Source: an uncultured Eubacteriales bacterium (GTDB taxonomy: Bacteria > Bacillota > Clostridia > Oscillospirales > Acutalibacteraceae). Taken from it: a stretch of DNA of 6,815 nucleotides. The translations under genes and the position numbers were made by a program. The stretch spans positions 1 through 6,815 of the forward strand of contig CAJTNL010000033.1 of NCBI GenBank assembly GCA_910577755.1, given 5' to 3'. Under the pieces are notes generated by a model, which worked only from the letters and a program-made list of their open reading frames with translations, did no database searches and had not been told where the DNA came from. This document shows positions 1 to 6,273 of the stretch, in pieces (the stretch's first letter is position 1; each line of letters starts with the position of its first letter).

Positions 1-467
1 TCATCAGTGATTTAGGTGATAAATTCATCAAAGGCGAAGATATTTCATATGGACAAATACTTTTAAACATAGGTATTTCAGGTACACTGGGAGTTGTATT
101 TGCTGGTATAGGTTATGGTTTTTCTAAGTCTCTTGGTGCATTATTTAAAAATGTTTCGTGGTTTTCGAAGGCAAAAGAGTTGTTTAGGATAGGAAAAACT
201 TCCAATCCTAATTATGGGATAATAACATCATATACAACGGGTAGCAACGAAGGTGTTTCTTTGAACTTTGCTAACCGTGGGGGTCGATCAATATTTAGGG
301 TAGAATTTGATACCTTCCACTATTTGCATTATCATGCTCCCTCCTTATTTGGCTCCAAAGCCCACATACCTTTATCGCCGACAATTGATTCTGTTATATC
401 TCGTATTGCTTCGATTTATTTTTTGCATGAATTATTTCAAAAATTAAAAGTTATAAATGGTGATTAA
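1..467 (+). CDS. C-terminal part of a polymorphic toxin (5' end outside window)
   Basis: The frame is open from the left edge (first full codon at 3) to TAA at 465–467, giving about 154 residues with no credible start, so this is the tail of a larger protein. Roughly the first 50 residues are a Gly-rich hydrophobic stretch (LLNIGISGTLGVVFAGIGYG), like the middle regions of the toxins downstream. The last 95 residues form a separate compact domain with RVEFDTFHYLHYHAP and, ten residues on, KAHIPL. The clustered histidines (HxHxP, then another His) would suit a catalytic or metal site, but I do not recognise the family and assign no activity. No HINT domain is visible in this part. An unrelated small gene follows at once, the usual position of an immunity gene, which supports the toxin call. 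A TTG at 180 opens a shorter reading but has no ribosome binding site and lies inside the longer frame. Confidence 0.7.
   Translation, partial: ISDLGDKFIKGEDISYGQILLNIGISGTLGVVFAGIGYGFSKSLGALFKNVSWFSKAKELFRIGKTSNPNYGIITSYTTGSNEGVSLNFANRGGRSIFRVEFDTFHYLHYHAPSLFGSKAHIPLSPTIDSVISRIASIYFLHELFQKLKVINGD
459..463 (+). promoter_or_regulatory. Ribosome binding site deciding the start of the first immunity gene
   Basis: GGTGA lies 5 bases before ATG 469 and inside the last codons of the upstream toxin. The alternative ATG at 457 has only A/T-rich sequence before it. This favours the 469 start and translational coupling to the toxin stop at 465–467. Confidence 0.45.
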
Positions 468-468
468 A

Positions 469-1026
469 ATGTTTTTGAAGGATGAAATTTTAAAGTATAG
501 AACGAAAGCTAACTCTATTGTTTTTTGGTGTCCAGGTATTGAGGAAAACAATGAAGTTACTATTTTACTGAATGATTTTCTTCTTGATATATCTAAAGAA
601 CGAAAAGTATTTTTTCATGGTTATCGATTACCACATAAAGATGACCGCGAAATAATCGACCCCGCTGTAATTTTAGCAAAAGCGGAGATATTACTGGATC
701 CTTTCAATACCTTTTTTCACCTTAGTGACGCAAGAATTAAAATTAATCATTTTGATTGTGCTTGTGAAGCTACTATATATTATTTCGACAATAAAGTCGA
801 ATGGTCAGATTTTTTAGCAACTTCAGTGATTCATAAACCGATAAAATTGATTGAAAAAGGAATATTATCTGCACATTTTACAAGTAATGATCATGGTGCA
901 GACTTTTGGTTCGAACGTAATAAAACTTATGAAAAAAAGGTATTACAATTATTTGAGAATATGCGAAATTTAGGGTATGAAATTAAACGTTCTTTTCATT
1001 TATCATTTCCAGATAATAATAGGTAA
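469..1026 (+). CDS. Probable immunity protein for the unit 1 toxin
   Basis: This is a cytosolic-looking protein of 185 residues with no signal peptide or membrane segment. I chose ATG 469 because GGTGA sits 5 bases upstream; starting at in-frame ATG 457 would add four residues (MVIK) and overlap the toxin by 11 bases. ATG 469 begins one base after the toxin stop, so the two genes are almost certainly co-translated. The protein is mixed alpha/beta by eye, rich in Asp/Glu, Phe and Trp/Tyr, with landmarks VFWCPGIEENNEV, FFHGYRLPHKDDRE and HGADFWFERNKTYEKK. I do not recognise the family. The immunity role is inferred only from position directly behind a toxin tip, as for the other three small genes in this window. 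Confidence 0.6.
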   Translation: MFLKDEILKYRTKANSIVFWCPGIEENNEVTILLNDFLLDISKERKVFFHGYRLPHKDDREIIDPAVILAKAEILLDPFNTFFHLSDARIKINHFDCACEATIYYFDNKVEWSDFLATSVIHKPIKLIEKGILSAHFTSNDHGADFWFERNKTYEKKVLQLFENMRNLGYEIKRSFHLSFPDNNR

Positions 1027-1056
1027 TTGTTTGTAATGATTTTTAAACTCTAAAGG

Positions 1057-1110
1057 TGACTAACAATAATAAAAAGTAATCGGAGTTGCTTACTGATTTA
1101 CGCTTAGTCA
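1057..1110. repeat. Weak nested inverted repeat in the intergenic gap
   Basis: The arms TGACTAA (1057–1063) and TTAGTCA (1104–1110) are perfect 7-base complements. Nested inside are AGTAA (1075–1079) and TTACT (1090–1094). They lie in the 139-base gap between unit 1 and unit 2, the largest non-coding stretch in the window. It has no U-tract, so it is not a classical terminator. It could be an operator, an attenuator-like hairpin or chance in A/T-rich DNA. I could not find a convincing -35/-10 pair here. Confidence 0.2.
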
Positions 1111-1151
1111 TTTAAATTAGATGGATGTAACATGCATTGGGGTCAATGGCA

Positions 1152-1497
1152 AGGAAGTGAAACAAATGGCGACCATAGCGTTATATGCAAAGCAGATAAA
1201 CCAGATGCCCGGGCTGATAAAAGACGTGAAACAATCCGTAACCAATTATAAGTCCGAGTTAACTGCGCTTCAAAGAAAATCTTTATCCATTAACAGAAGC
1301 GTATGTAATTTGGATAGTGTGATCAGTTCCATTCAGAGCTCTACACAGACACAAGAGCAGACAATGGCTTCGCTGGATGCCTTTTACCAGCACAGCGAAA
1401 ATTTTATAGCAGACGTTGTGCGCATTGACGGTAACTTGGTTGACGTTATCAATCAGCGCAAAGATGATTTTTATGACGAATACAGCTACTTAAAGCC
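1152..1497 (+). repeat. Direct repeat A, copy 1: shared toxin 5' module
   Basis: This block aligns without gaps to 3085–3430 at an offset of 1933 bases, running from the AGGAAG ribosome binding site to the codons for YLKP. From the ATG on I count about 31 differences in 332 bases (about 91% identity). These are concentrated in the first third, followed by a run of about 60 identical bases. It represents duplication of the toxin front end, probably kept similar by gene conversion. Confidence 0.85.
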
Positions 1498-1543
1498 GGA
1501 AAGTTTGTTAGAAAAATTTGGAATAGCTGGAAATCTGGACTAA
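1166..1543 (+). CDS. N-terminal delivery domain of the HNH toxin, cut off by a frameshift
   Basis: The frame encodes 125 residues. I chose ATG 1166 (MATIALYAKQ) because AGGAAG lies 8 bases upstream and the same signal and start occur in the paralogue at 3099; ATG 1121 would add 15 residues without a ribosome binding site. Residues 1–110 are mostly helical, beginning YAKQINQMPG and ending near DDFYDEYSYLKP, and match the paralogue closely. Size and helical character recall LXG/WXG100-type effector N-termini, which is an inference. After SLLEK the reading runs into a short unrelated tail (FGIAGNLD) and stops at 1541–1543. The -1 frame continues with the expected KIWNSWKSG and KKVGQWCREHWQE, matching VGQWCKEHW in the paralogue. 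This is therefore the front part of one original gene spanning 1166–2442, about 425 residues if the lost base is restored. Confidence 0.75.
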   Translation: MATIALYAKQINQMPGLIKDVKQSVTNYKSELTALQRKSLSINRSVCNLDSVISSIQSSTQTQEQTMASLDAFYQHSENFIADVVRIDGNLVDVINQRKDDFYDEYSYLKPESLLEKFGIAGNLD

Positions 1544-1593
1544 AGAAAGTTGGTCAGTGGTGTAGAGAGCACTGGCAAGAAATTTTTATAACA

Positions 1594-2442
1594 ATGACGA
1601 TAGTAATTGGTGCAGTATTAGCGATAGCAGCTGTAATTGCTACCGGTGGACTTGCATTAGTTCCAATATTAACGACTGCCTTAACAACTTTGGGAGTGTC
1701 AGCTGGAACAGCTATGACGATAGCAACCGTGATAAGTCTTACTACTGCAGGTATTGCTATTTTATCAACAGTGGGTTCGTCGGCGTTGAATATTGTTGAT
1801 ATTTGGTGCAAAATAGATAACCCAATTTTCAACACTTGGCAAAAGGGATTAAATATTGTTAGTGCAATTTCAAATAGCGCATACTCTATAGGTAATATAT
1901 ATAATTCTCTCACAGGTGTTTCTGGCAAGGAATTTATTGCAAGGCAAAAAGCACTTGAAAATGGAAAGCTCGGATATTCGAATTTAGAATCAAACCATCC
2001 ACGCATGAAGCATAAGGAGGGAGCAGTATATGATCAAACACGTAAAAAAGCAGTATACACTGAAAACAGAAATCGAAATAATGGGGTTTTAAGAAGGGAT
2101 AAAACCGGAAAGGTTTTGGAAACACCATCTAAATCGGTAAAGGGTGTTAAACCTCCAGTTAATGAAGCTCAAGTAGATCATATATTAGCTAGAGCACATG
2201 GTGGAACAAATAGTTTCAGCAATGCCCAAGTAATTGAGCGTTCTGCAAATATCGCCAAATCCAATAGCTTTAGCTTTACTAATGCAGATTACCTTAATTA
2301 TAGTATGCCCGATCAGGGAAGTTTACTGCGAGCATTCGGTTTCGGTTTTTTAGAATCCATTCAGGTTGGTCAGAACGTTTATAGTCTGAAAGGAAAAAAG
2401 AATGAAAACAAAATTAAATATAACATTTGCAGAATTATATAA
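1594..2442 (+). CDS. HNH endonuclease toxin, C-terminal part of the frameshifted gene
   Basis: This holds the membrane-active and toxic parts. Numbered from ATG 1594, residues 1–75 are strongly hydrophobic and Ala/Ile/Val-rich, followed by a linker. From about residue 135 there is an HNH-type nuclease: RRDKTGKV, then VKPPVNEAQVDHI, AHGGTNSFSNAQV and NIAKSN. The key residues are Asp195-His196, His202, Asn210, Asn219 and Lys222. It has the spacing of HNH DNase tips of polymorphic toxins, with no zinc-binding Cys pairs. Expected action is metal-dependent cleavage of nucleic acid, probably DNA, in a competitor. There is no HINT domain, so this tip joins the hydrophobic region directly. ATG 1594 has no ribosome binding site, and the frame extends upstream into KKVGQWCREHWQE, which belongs to the gene starting at 1166. 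It is unlikely to be translated by itself; either the gene is dead or a frame change restores it. The 3' end overlaps the immunity gene by 41 bases. Confidence 0.8.
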   Translation: MTIVIGAVLAIAAVIATGGLALVPILTTALTTLGVSAGTAMTIATVISLTTAGIAILSTVGSSALNIVDIWCKIDNPIFNTWQKGLNIVSAISNSAYSIGNIYNSLTGVSGKEFIARQKALENGKLGYSNLESNHPRMKHKEGAVYDQTRKKAVYTENRNRNNGVLRRDKTGKVLETPSKSVKGVKPPVNEAQVDHILARAHGGTNSFSNAQVIERSANIAKSNSFSFTNADYLNYSMPDQGSLLRAFGFGFLESIQVGQNVYSLKGKKNENKIKYNICRII

Positions 2443-3061
2443 AAATTGTATATTTTCATCAATTGCTCATGCAATATCTAATTTGGCAAATCCCTTTTTT
2501 TCATATGAGCAATCATGGGATGGTATAAATTATAGTTTTCAATATGGTACTGCAAGGGGAACAATTACGTTTGATGTATCTAATCATGTTTTAGTCGGGG
2601 CAGCTAGGGAAGAAACAAGCAGGAGGAGGGATTGGTATCCTGAATACAAAGCTCTGAATTTGTTTAAAGATGCACCAGAAAAGGCTAAACTTCTTGCAGT
2701 TAATGAAGCGTTAGAGTATTTATATGATGATGCTAACGGTGTTAGTATGCCCATGGCTACCGTAGCTTTTTGGAACGAGGATAATGATATATTTTTATCA
2801 GATAAAGTAAATGATTTTCATTCCAATGGTGGAGAGTTTGTCTTAAATATCGCTATTGATCATCATGGATTACGAAAATTTTTGGCAGAGCAATATCGTT
2901 TTAGTTCAGAGGAGTTTAAGGTGGCAGAATATCTTTTTGACTGCTTAAAGAACGGTAAATTGAAAATTAACCACAAAGAGGTTTGCATTATAAATAAGCG
3001 TTGTGAAGGGTATAAAGAATGCCTGGAGTCTTTAGGTGAGTTAGGTATTAGTATTGAGTAA
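2402..3061 (+). CDS. Probable immunity protein for the HNH toxin
   Basis: The product is a soluble protein of 219 residues without signal peptide or membrane segment. ATG 2402 is preceded by AAAGGA with 7 bases of spacing and lies inside the end of the toxin gene (41-base overlap in another frame), so translation is probably coupled. Landmarks are SYEQSWDGINYSFQYGTARG early, then LVGAAREETSRRRDW, a central VAFWNEDNDIFLSD and a C-terminal helical part with CLKNGKLKINHKE. It is rich in acidic residues, which would suit binding a basic nuclease site. I do not recognise it as SUKH, Imm or another named family. The role is inferred from its place right behind an HNH toxin. The frame is intact although the toxin is broken, as expected if immunity is kept longer than the toxin. 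Confidence 0.65.
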   Translation: MKTKLNITFAELYKNCIFSSIAHAISNLANPFFSYEQSWDGINYSFQYGTARGTITFDVSNHVLVGAAREETSRRRDWYPEYKALNLFKDAPEKAKLLAVNEALEYLYDDANGVSMPMATVAFWNEDNDIFLSDKVNDFHSNGGEFVLNIAIDHHGLRKFLAEQYRFSSEEFKVAEYLFDCLKNGKLKINHKEVCIINKRCEGYKECLESLGELGISIE

Positions 3062-3084
3062 ACATTATTATCCAGTACTTAACT

Positions 3085-3430
3085 AGGAAGTGAAACAAAT
3101 GGCAACTATTGAGTTATATGCAAAGCAGATAAACCAGATGCCCGGGCTGATACAAGAGGTAAAAAAATCAGTAACCGACTATAAGGCAGAGCTATCAAGG
3201 CTGCAAACAAAATCTTTATCCATTAACAGAAGCGTATGTAATTTGGATAGTGTGATCAGTTCCATTCAGAGTTCTACACAGACGCAAGAGCAGACAATCG
3301 CTTCGCTGGATGCCTTTTACCAGAACAGCGAAAATTTCATAGCAGACGTTGTGCGCATTGACGGTAACGTGGCTGACGTTATCAATGAGCGAAAAGATAA
3401 TTTTTATGACGAATACAGCTACTTAAAGCC
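3085..3430 (+). repeat. Direct repeat A, copy 2: shared toxin 5' module
   Basis: This is the second copy of the block at 1152–1497 and includes the same AGGAAG, 8-base spacer and ATG. Similarity resumes after a short divergent stretch at the Gly-Gln-Trp-Cys codons (about 3484–3506), then is lost in the hydrophobic region. The module is thus ribosome binding site plus delivery domain, and the toxin tips differ completely. Confidence 0.85.
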
Positions 3431-4730
3431 AAAATGCGAGAAAAACGGCTGGGAAAAGTTTTGTGATGGTTGCAAGGCAGTTGGCCAGTGGTGTAAAGAA
3501 CACTGGAAAATAATTGTTACAGTGGTGTTGGTTGTTGTTGCTATAGCAATAATTGTTTGTACTGCTGGTACAACATTAGGACCGATGGCTACAATATTAG
3601 TTGGAGTTGCAAAAGGTCTAATAATGGGAGCGATAACTGGTGGGATAATGGGTGGATTATCCAGCGTAGTCGCTGGTGGTTCGTTCTTTGACGGTTTTGA
3701 AAACGGTGCGTTCACAGGAGCACTGGCCGGAGCTTTGTTTGGAGGACTTGGCGGCGTAGGGCAAGTACTTGGTAGTTCATGTAAGGTGCTGAAGTTCCTT
3801 GGTACGGCTGCAAAGGCAATTCCCATAATTTCAAAAATATCTGCTGGAATATCACTGGGAATGGCTGGTTTTGACTTACTATCTTTTGGTGTGGGTCTTT
3901 TTGACCCGACAAATCCGTTAGTACAATTTAATCAAATGCTTCATTCAAACAAACTGTACAATGCTTTTCAAATAGGCATAAGTGCGTTGGCAGTGTTTAG
4001 TGGTGGTTTTACTAAAGGAATGCAGAACCCTGTATGTTTCATTGCCGGAACTATGATTTTGACAGGAAGCGGTTTAGTTGAGATAGAAAATATCAAAGCT
4101 GGTAATAAAGTTTTATCAACAAATGTTGAAACATTGAAAAGAGGAGAAAAAACAGTTCTTCAAACTTTTGTTAATGAATCAAAAGAACTGGTACATGTCA
4201 CTGTTAATGGAGAAAAAATAAGCACAACACCAGGACATATGTTCTATGATGTAAATAAAGGCTGGATTTCTGCCGCAAGTCTTAGTCGTGGAAGTGTTTT
4301 GATGTTATCTGACACAAGTCGCACTGAAGTTGAATGTGTAACGTTTGAGACATTTGAAACTCCAGTTAAAGTTTATAATTTTGAGGTTGAAGATTGGCAT
4401 ACTTACCATGTGGGGAATTCTGGAGTATTGGTACATAATGACTGCAAGCCGGAAGCAGCTGTTTTAGGTAGCAAAAAACATGGAGTTAATTGGAAGGAGG
4501 GTGCTGCAAGAGCGAAAGCTACAAATAAACCTCAAGGACAATGGTCAAAATCCGACATTGATTATGCAACAAAAATGGCTAACACGCTGGGAGTTGGTGA
4601 AAGTGCATACTTTGAGTTACCTAAAGGTTCCACTTCTATTGTTCATATGCCAGATGGAACAATTGTGAAAGCAATACGATTTTGGATAAAAAACAATGGA
4701 GTAACTTGGCATGGTTATCCGATGCAATAA
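3099..4730 (+). CDS. Full-length polymorphic toxin with HINT domain
   Basis: This is the only intact toxin in the window, at 543 residues. ATG 3099 has AGGAAG 8 bases upstream; GTG 3090 is in frame but overlaps that signal. Residues 1–110 form the helical delivery-type domain shared with the gene at 1166. Residues 112–136 are a Cys/Trp-rich linker (KCEKNGWEKFCDGC, VGQWCKEHW). Residue 138 starts a membrane-like segment (IIVTVVLVVVAIAIIV), followed by a long Gly/Ala-rich hydrophobic region and the motif LFDPTNPLVQFN. Residues 313–447 are a HINT domain: Cys313 in CFIAGTMILT, STTPGH with His380, and the end block DWHTYHVG with VLVHN at 447. Cleavage after Asn447 would free the 96-residue tip (448–543), which has HGVNWKEGAARAKA, PQGQWSKSDIDYA, SIVHMPDG, RFWIKNNG and WHGYP. 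I recall similar tips on Rhs- and haemagglutinin-type toxins, but I do not know the activity. Its partner is the gene at 4780. Confidence 0.85.
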   Translation: MATIELYAKQINQMPGLIQEVKKSVTDYKAELSRLQTKSLSINRSVCNLDSVISSIQSSTQTQEQTIASLDAFYQNSENFIADVVRIDGNVADVINERKDNFYDEYSYLKPKCEKNGWEKFCDGCKAVGQWCKEHWKIIVTVVLVVVAIAIIVCTAGTTLGPMATILVGVAKGLIMGAITGGIMGGLSSVVAGGSFFDGFENGAFTGALAGALFGGLGGVGQVLGSSCKVLKFLGTAAKAIPIISKISAGISLGMAGFDLLSFGVGLFDPTNPLVQFNQMLHSNKLYNAFQIGISALAVFSGGFTKGMQNPVCFIAGTMILTGSGLVEIENIKAGNKVLSTNVETLKRGEKTVLQTFVNESKELVHVTVNGEKISTTPGHMFYDVNKGWISAASLSRGSVLMLSDTSRTEVECVTFETFETPVKVYNFEVEDWHTYHVGNSGVLVHNDCKPEAAVLGSKKHGVNWKEGAARAKATNKPQGQWSKSDIDYATKMANTLGVGESAYFELPKGSTSIVHMPDGTIVKAIRFWIKNNGVTWHGYPMQ

Positions 4731-4779
4731 TAAATCTAAATAGATAAATTTTTAAAATTATTATGAAGGTTGTAATAGA

Positions 4780-5295
4780 ATGGAAATAAAATTAGATTTC
4801 AAAATTGAGGCTTGCAATCCTAAGAATAATTCTGATTTTGACAATGAAGATACTAAATTATCTGAAGCAATATACACTATATTTCCCTTAGAGACGGAAA
4901 ATGCAATATTGTCTTGGGGAGCTGAAAATATTTTATTGTCTTATCGATATGATATCAGCACAATAATTGATGATATCATACAAATGATTTTTACTTTACA
5001 AAACAATCATTCTGGAAAATGGTTTGTCAATTGGTCTTCGAATACATTTGCTGTCAATTGGGATTTCAAGTGGTTTGAGGATTCCCTAGAAATAGAGGCT
5101 CAATGGCGAGAGGAATTCAATGCCTCAGATTATTTGAAAAGTCACAATATTTTAAAGATTAAAAAAGGGGAGTTCATACAAGAATGGAAAAAAATTATAG
5201 ATGTTCTTCTTGTTAATTTAATAGAATGCGGATATACTTGCGATAATTTAACAGATATGGGGTTATTAATTGAAGCAAATAGTATATATCAATAA
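4780..5295 (+). CDS. Probable immunity protein for the HINT toxin
   Basis: The product has 171 residues, is acidic and soluble, with no signal peptide or membrane span. ATG 4780 is preceded by GAAGG with about 10 bases of spacing, and the gene starts 49 bases after the toxin stop. Landmarks are AILSWGAENILLSYRYD, a helical IIDDIIQMIFTL, an aromatic core (WFVNWSSNTFAVNWDFKWF), EAQWREEFNASDYL and a C-terminal helix ending in LLVNLIECGY. The aromatic-rich strands followed by helices give it an alpha/beta look. I do not recognise a named immunity family, so the role rests on its position directly after an intact toxin tip and before the next cassette. Confidence 0.65.
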   Translation: MEIKLDFKIEACNPKNNSDFDNEDTKLSEAIYTIFPLETENAILSWGAENILLSYRYDISTIIDDIIQMIFTLQNNHSGKWFVNWSSNTFAVNWDFKWFEDSLEIEAQWREEFNASDYLKSHNILKIKKGEFIQEWKKIIDVLLVNLIECGYTCDNLTDMGLLIEANSIYQ

Positions 5296-5352
5296 AACAA
5301 GCAGTAAAATTTGTTGATGTTATCAAATGTCTGACAATAATAGAATATCCAG

Positions 5353-5811
5353 GCAGTCGGTCTTTTTGATCCGGATAATCCGTTGGTTACATTGAATTCG
5401 CAATTGCATTCATCGGGGCTTTATAATGGATTCCAAATAGGCGTAAACGCATTGGCAATTTTTACTGGCGCTGCATCTGCTAGCATGACATGTTTTGTTG
5501 CAGGGACAATGATTTTAACTGCAAGCGGTCTCGTTGCGATAGAAGCTATTAAAGCAGGAGATAAAGTAATTTTGACAAACGCAGATACTTTTGAAGTTGC
5601 AGAGAAGACCGTACTTGAAACCTATGTCAGAGAAACAACAGAGCTGGTACACTTAACAATTAATGGAGAGCTTATCAAAACAACTTACGACCACCCGTTT
5701 TATGTAAAGGAGCATGGTTTTGTCAACGCAGGGAAGCTTTACATAGGGGACAAGCTGCTTGATTCCAACGGTAACACATTAATAGTGAAGATAGGAAAGT
5801 TGAAATTATAG
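5353..5811 (+). pseudogene. Orphan pre-HINT and HINT module, startless and frameshifted
   Basis: Similarity to the intact toxin begins abruptly at AVGLFDPDNPLV (about 5353), with an in-frame TAG just upstream at 5341–5343, no ATG and no ribosome binding site. It corresponds to the intact toxin from residue ~266 onward. It includes LYNGFQIGVNALAIF, the HINT Cys at 5491 (CFVAGTMILT), the TTYDHPFY block with its His, and GDKLLDSNGNTLIV. A base appears lost around 5787: the reading turns into KIGKLKL and stops at 5809–5811. The -1 frame continues with EDRKVEIIDKPVKVYNFQVEDFHTYHVG, the expected HINT end. A TTG at 5383 could formally start a 142-residue product but lacks a ribosome binding site. 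It is best read as a silent tip cassette lacking the delivery domain, now degraded. Confidence 0.75.
5491..5642 (+). repeat. Direct repeat B, copy 1: start of HINT domain
   Basis: From the HINT Cys codon on, this aligns without gaps to 6664–6815 (offset 1173) with nine differences that I counted in 152 bases, about 94% identity. Similarity also extends upstream here into the LFDP region, which is absent from the second copy. Confidence 0.85.
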
Positions 5812-6251
5812 ATAAACCAGTAAAAGTTTATAACTTTCAGGTTGAGGACTTTCATACATATCATGTTGGTGAAAATTGTATTCTGGTTCATAATGCAAGT
5901 TATGATGACAAGGTTTCTCAACTCCAAGCAAATAAGAAACAAGGTGAAATTTTTGAGAAAAAAACAAAGGATAAACTTTAAAAAACTTAATCCGATATTG
6001 TTGAACAAATTACGGTAAAGACAGAAAGTGGAACAAAAACTAGATTAGATTTTATAGGTGTCGAAAATGATAAAATTGTATTAACAGAAGCAAAATCATC
6101 ATCTACAGCTAGTCTAACATCCAAACAAAAACTAGCTTTTCCGGAAATTGAGAAAAGCGGGGCAACCGTTGTTGGTAAAGGTAAAGGATTATTCACAGGA
6201 GGTACTAAAATTAAACCAACTAAAGTAACTATCGTTAGACCCAATAACTAA
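5787..6251 (+). pseudogene. PD-(D/E)XK nuclease toxin tip, interrupted by stops
   Basis: In the frame after the HINT shift, the sequence reads VYNFQVEDFHTYHVG, ILVHN (the HINT end), then a toxin tip: KKQGEIFEKKTKDKL, a TAA at 5979–5981, another TAA at 5988–5990, then DIVEQITVKTESGTKTRLDFIG, IVLTEAKSS, LTSKQKLAFPEI, GATVVGKGKG and IKPTKVTIVRP, ending at TAA 6249–6251. The core Asp (codon 6048) and the Glu-Ala-Lys triad (6087–6095) match a PD-(D/E)XK restriction-endonuclease-like fold, and I recall the same arrangement in nuclease tips of haemagglutinin-type toxins. The catalytic half is unusually well kept for a dead gene. The two stops may be nonsense changes, or a compensated pair of indels: dropping a T near 5978 gives KLKKLNP in the other frame. 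With no start, one frameshift and two stops, it should not be made. Confidence 0.75.
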
Positions 6252-6260
6252 ATTATAGGT

Positions 6261-6267
6261 GGGAGGT
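6261..6267 (+). promoter_or_regulatory. Strong ribosome binding site of the DUF6572-like gene
   Basis: GGGAGGT lies 6 bases before ATG 6274. It is the strongest Shine-Dalgarno sequence in the window, in front of a gene whose frame is interrupted 15 codons later, so initiation at least seems to be retained. Confidence 0.6.
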
Positions 6268-6273
6268 AATAAT

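Noticed and set aside
1086..1117. Possible promoter (TTGCTT with an A/T-rich -10-like element) before the HNH toxin
   Set aside because: The -10 candidates (CATTTA, TTAAAT) are poor and A/T-rich DNA gives many such matches; too weak to list.
1121..1165. ATG 1121 as start of the delivery-domain gene
   Set aside because: It has no ribosome binding site and its extra 15 residues have no counterpart in the paralogue, whereas ATG 1166 has AGGAAG at the same spacing as the paralogue.
1554..2006. 150-residue open frame on the minus strand
   Set aside because: It lies wholly antisense to the hydrophobic region of the HNH toxin. It has no ribosome binding site and its composition simply mirrors the Ala/Ile/Val codons of the + strand gene.
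3419..3826. 135-residue Pro/Ala-rich open frame on the minus strand
   Set aside because: It is an antisense shadow of the Gly/Ala-rich region of the intact toxin; the Pro-rich look is the complement of Gly codons.
4035..4439. HINT domain as a splicing intein with a homing endonuclease
   Set aside because: It is only about 135 residues, has no endonuclease insert, and is followed by Asp rather than Cys/Ser/Thr. It fits a cleaving pre-toxin HINT domain, not a protein-splicing intein.
4480..4668. 62-residue + strand open frame inside the intact toxin tip
   Set aside because: It is an alternate frame within a gene whose own frame carries the recognisable tip motifs.
5739..6244. Two minus-strand open frames of 89 and 85 residues
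   Set aside because: Both are antisense to the degraded HINT and nuclease remnants, which have clear homology-like motifs on the + strand. No start signals were seen.
5979..6251. Independent expression of the PD-(D/E)XK nuclease after the stops
   Set aside because: I found no ATG, GTG or TTG with a ribosome binding site between the second TAA and the catalytic motif in the nuclease frame.
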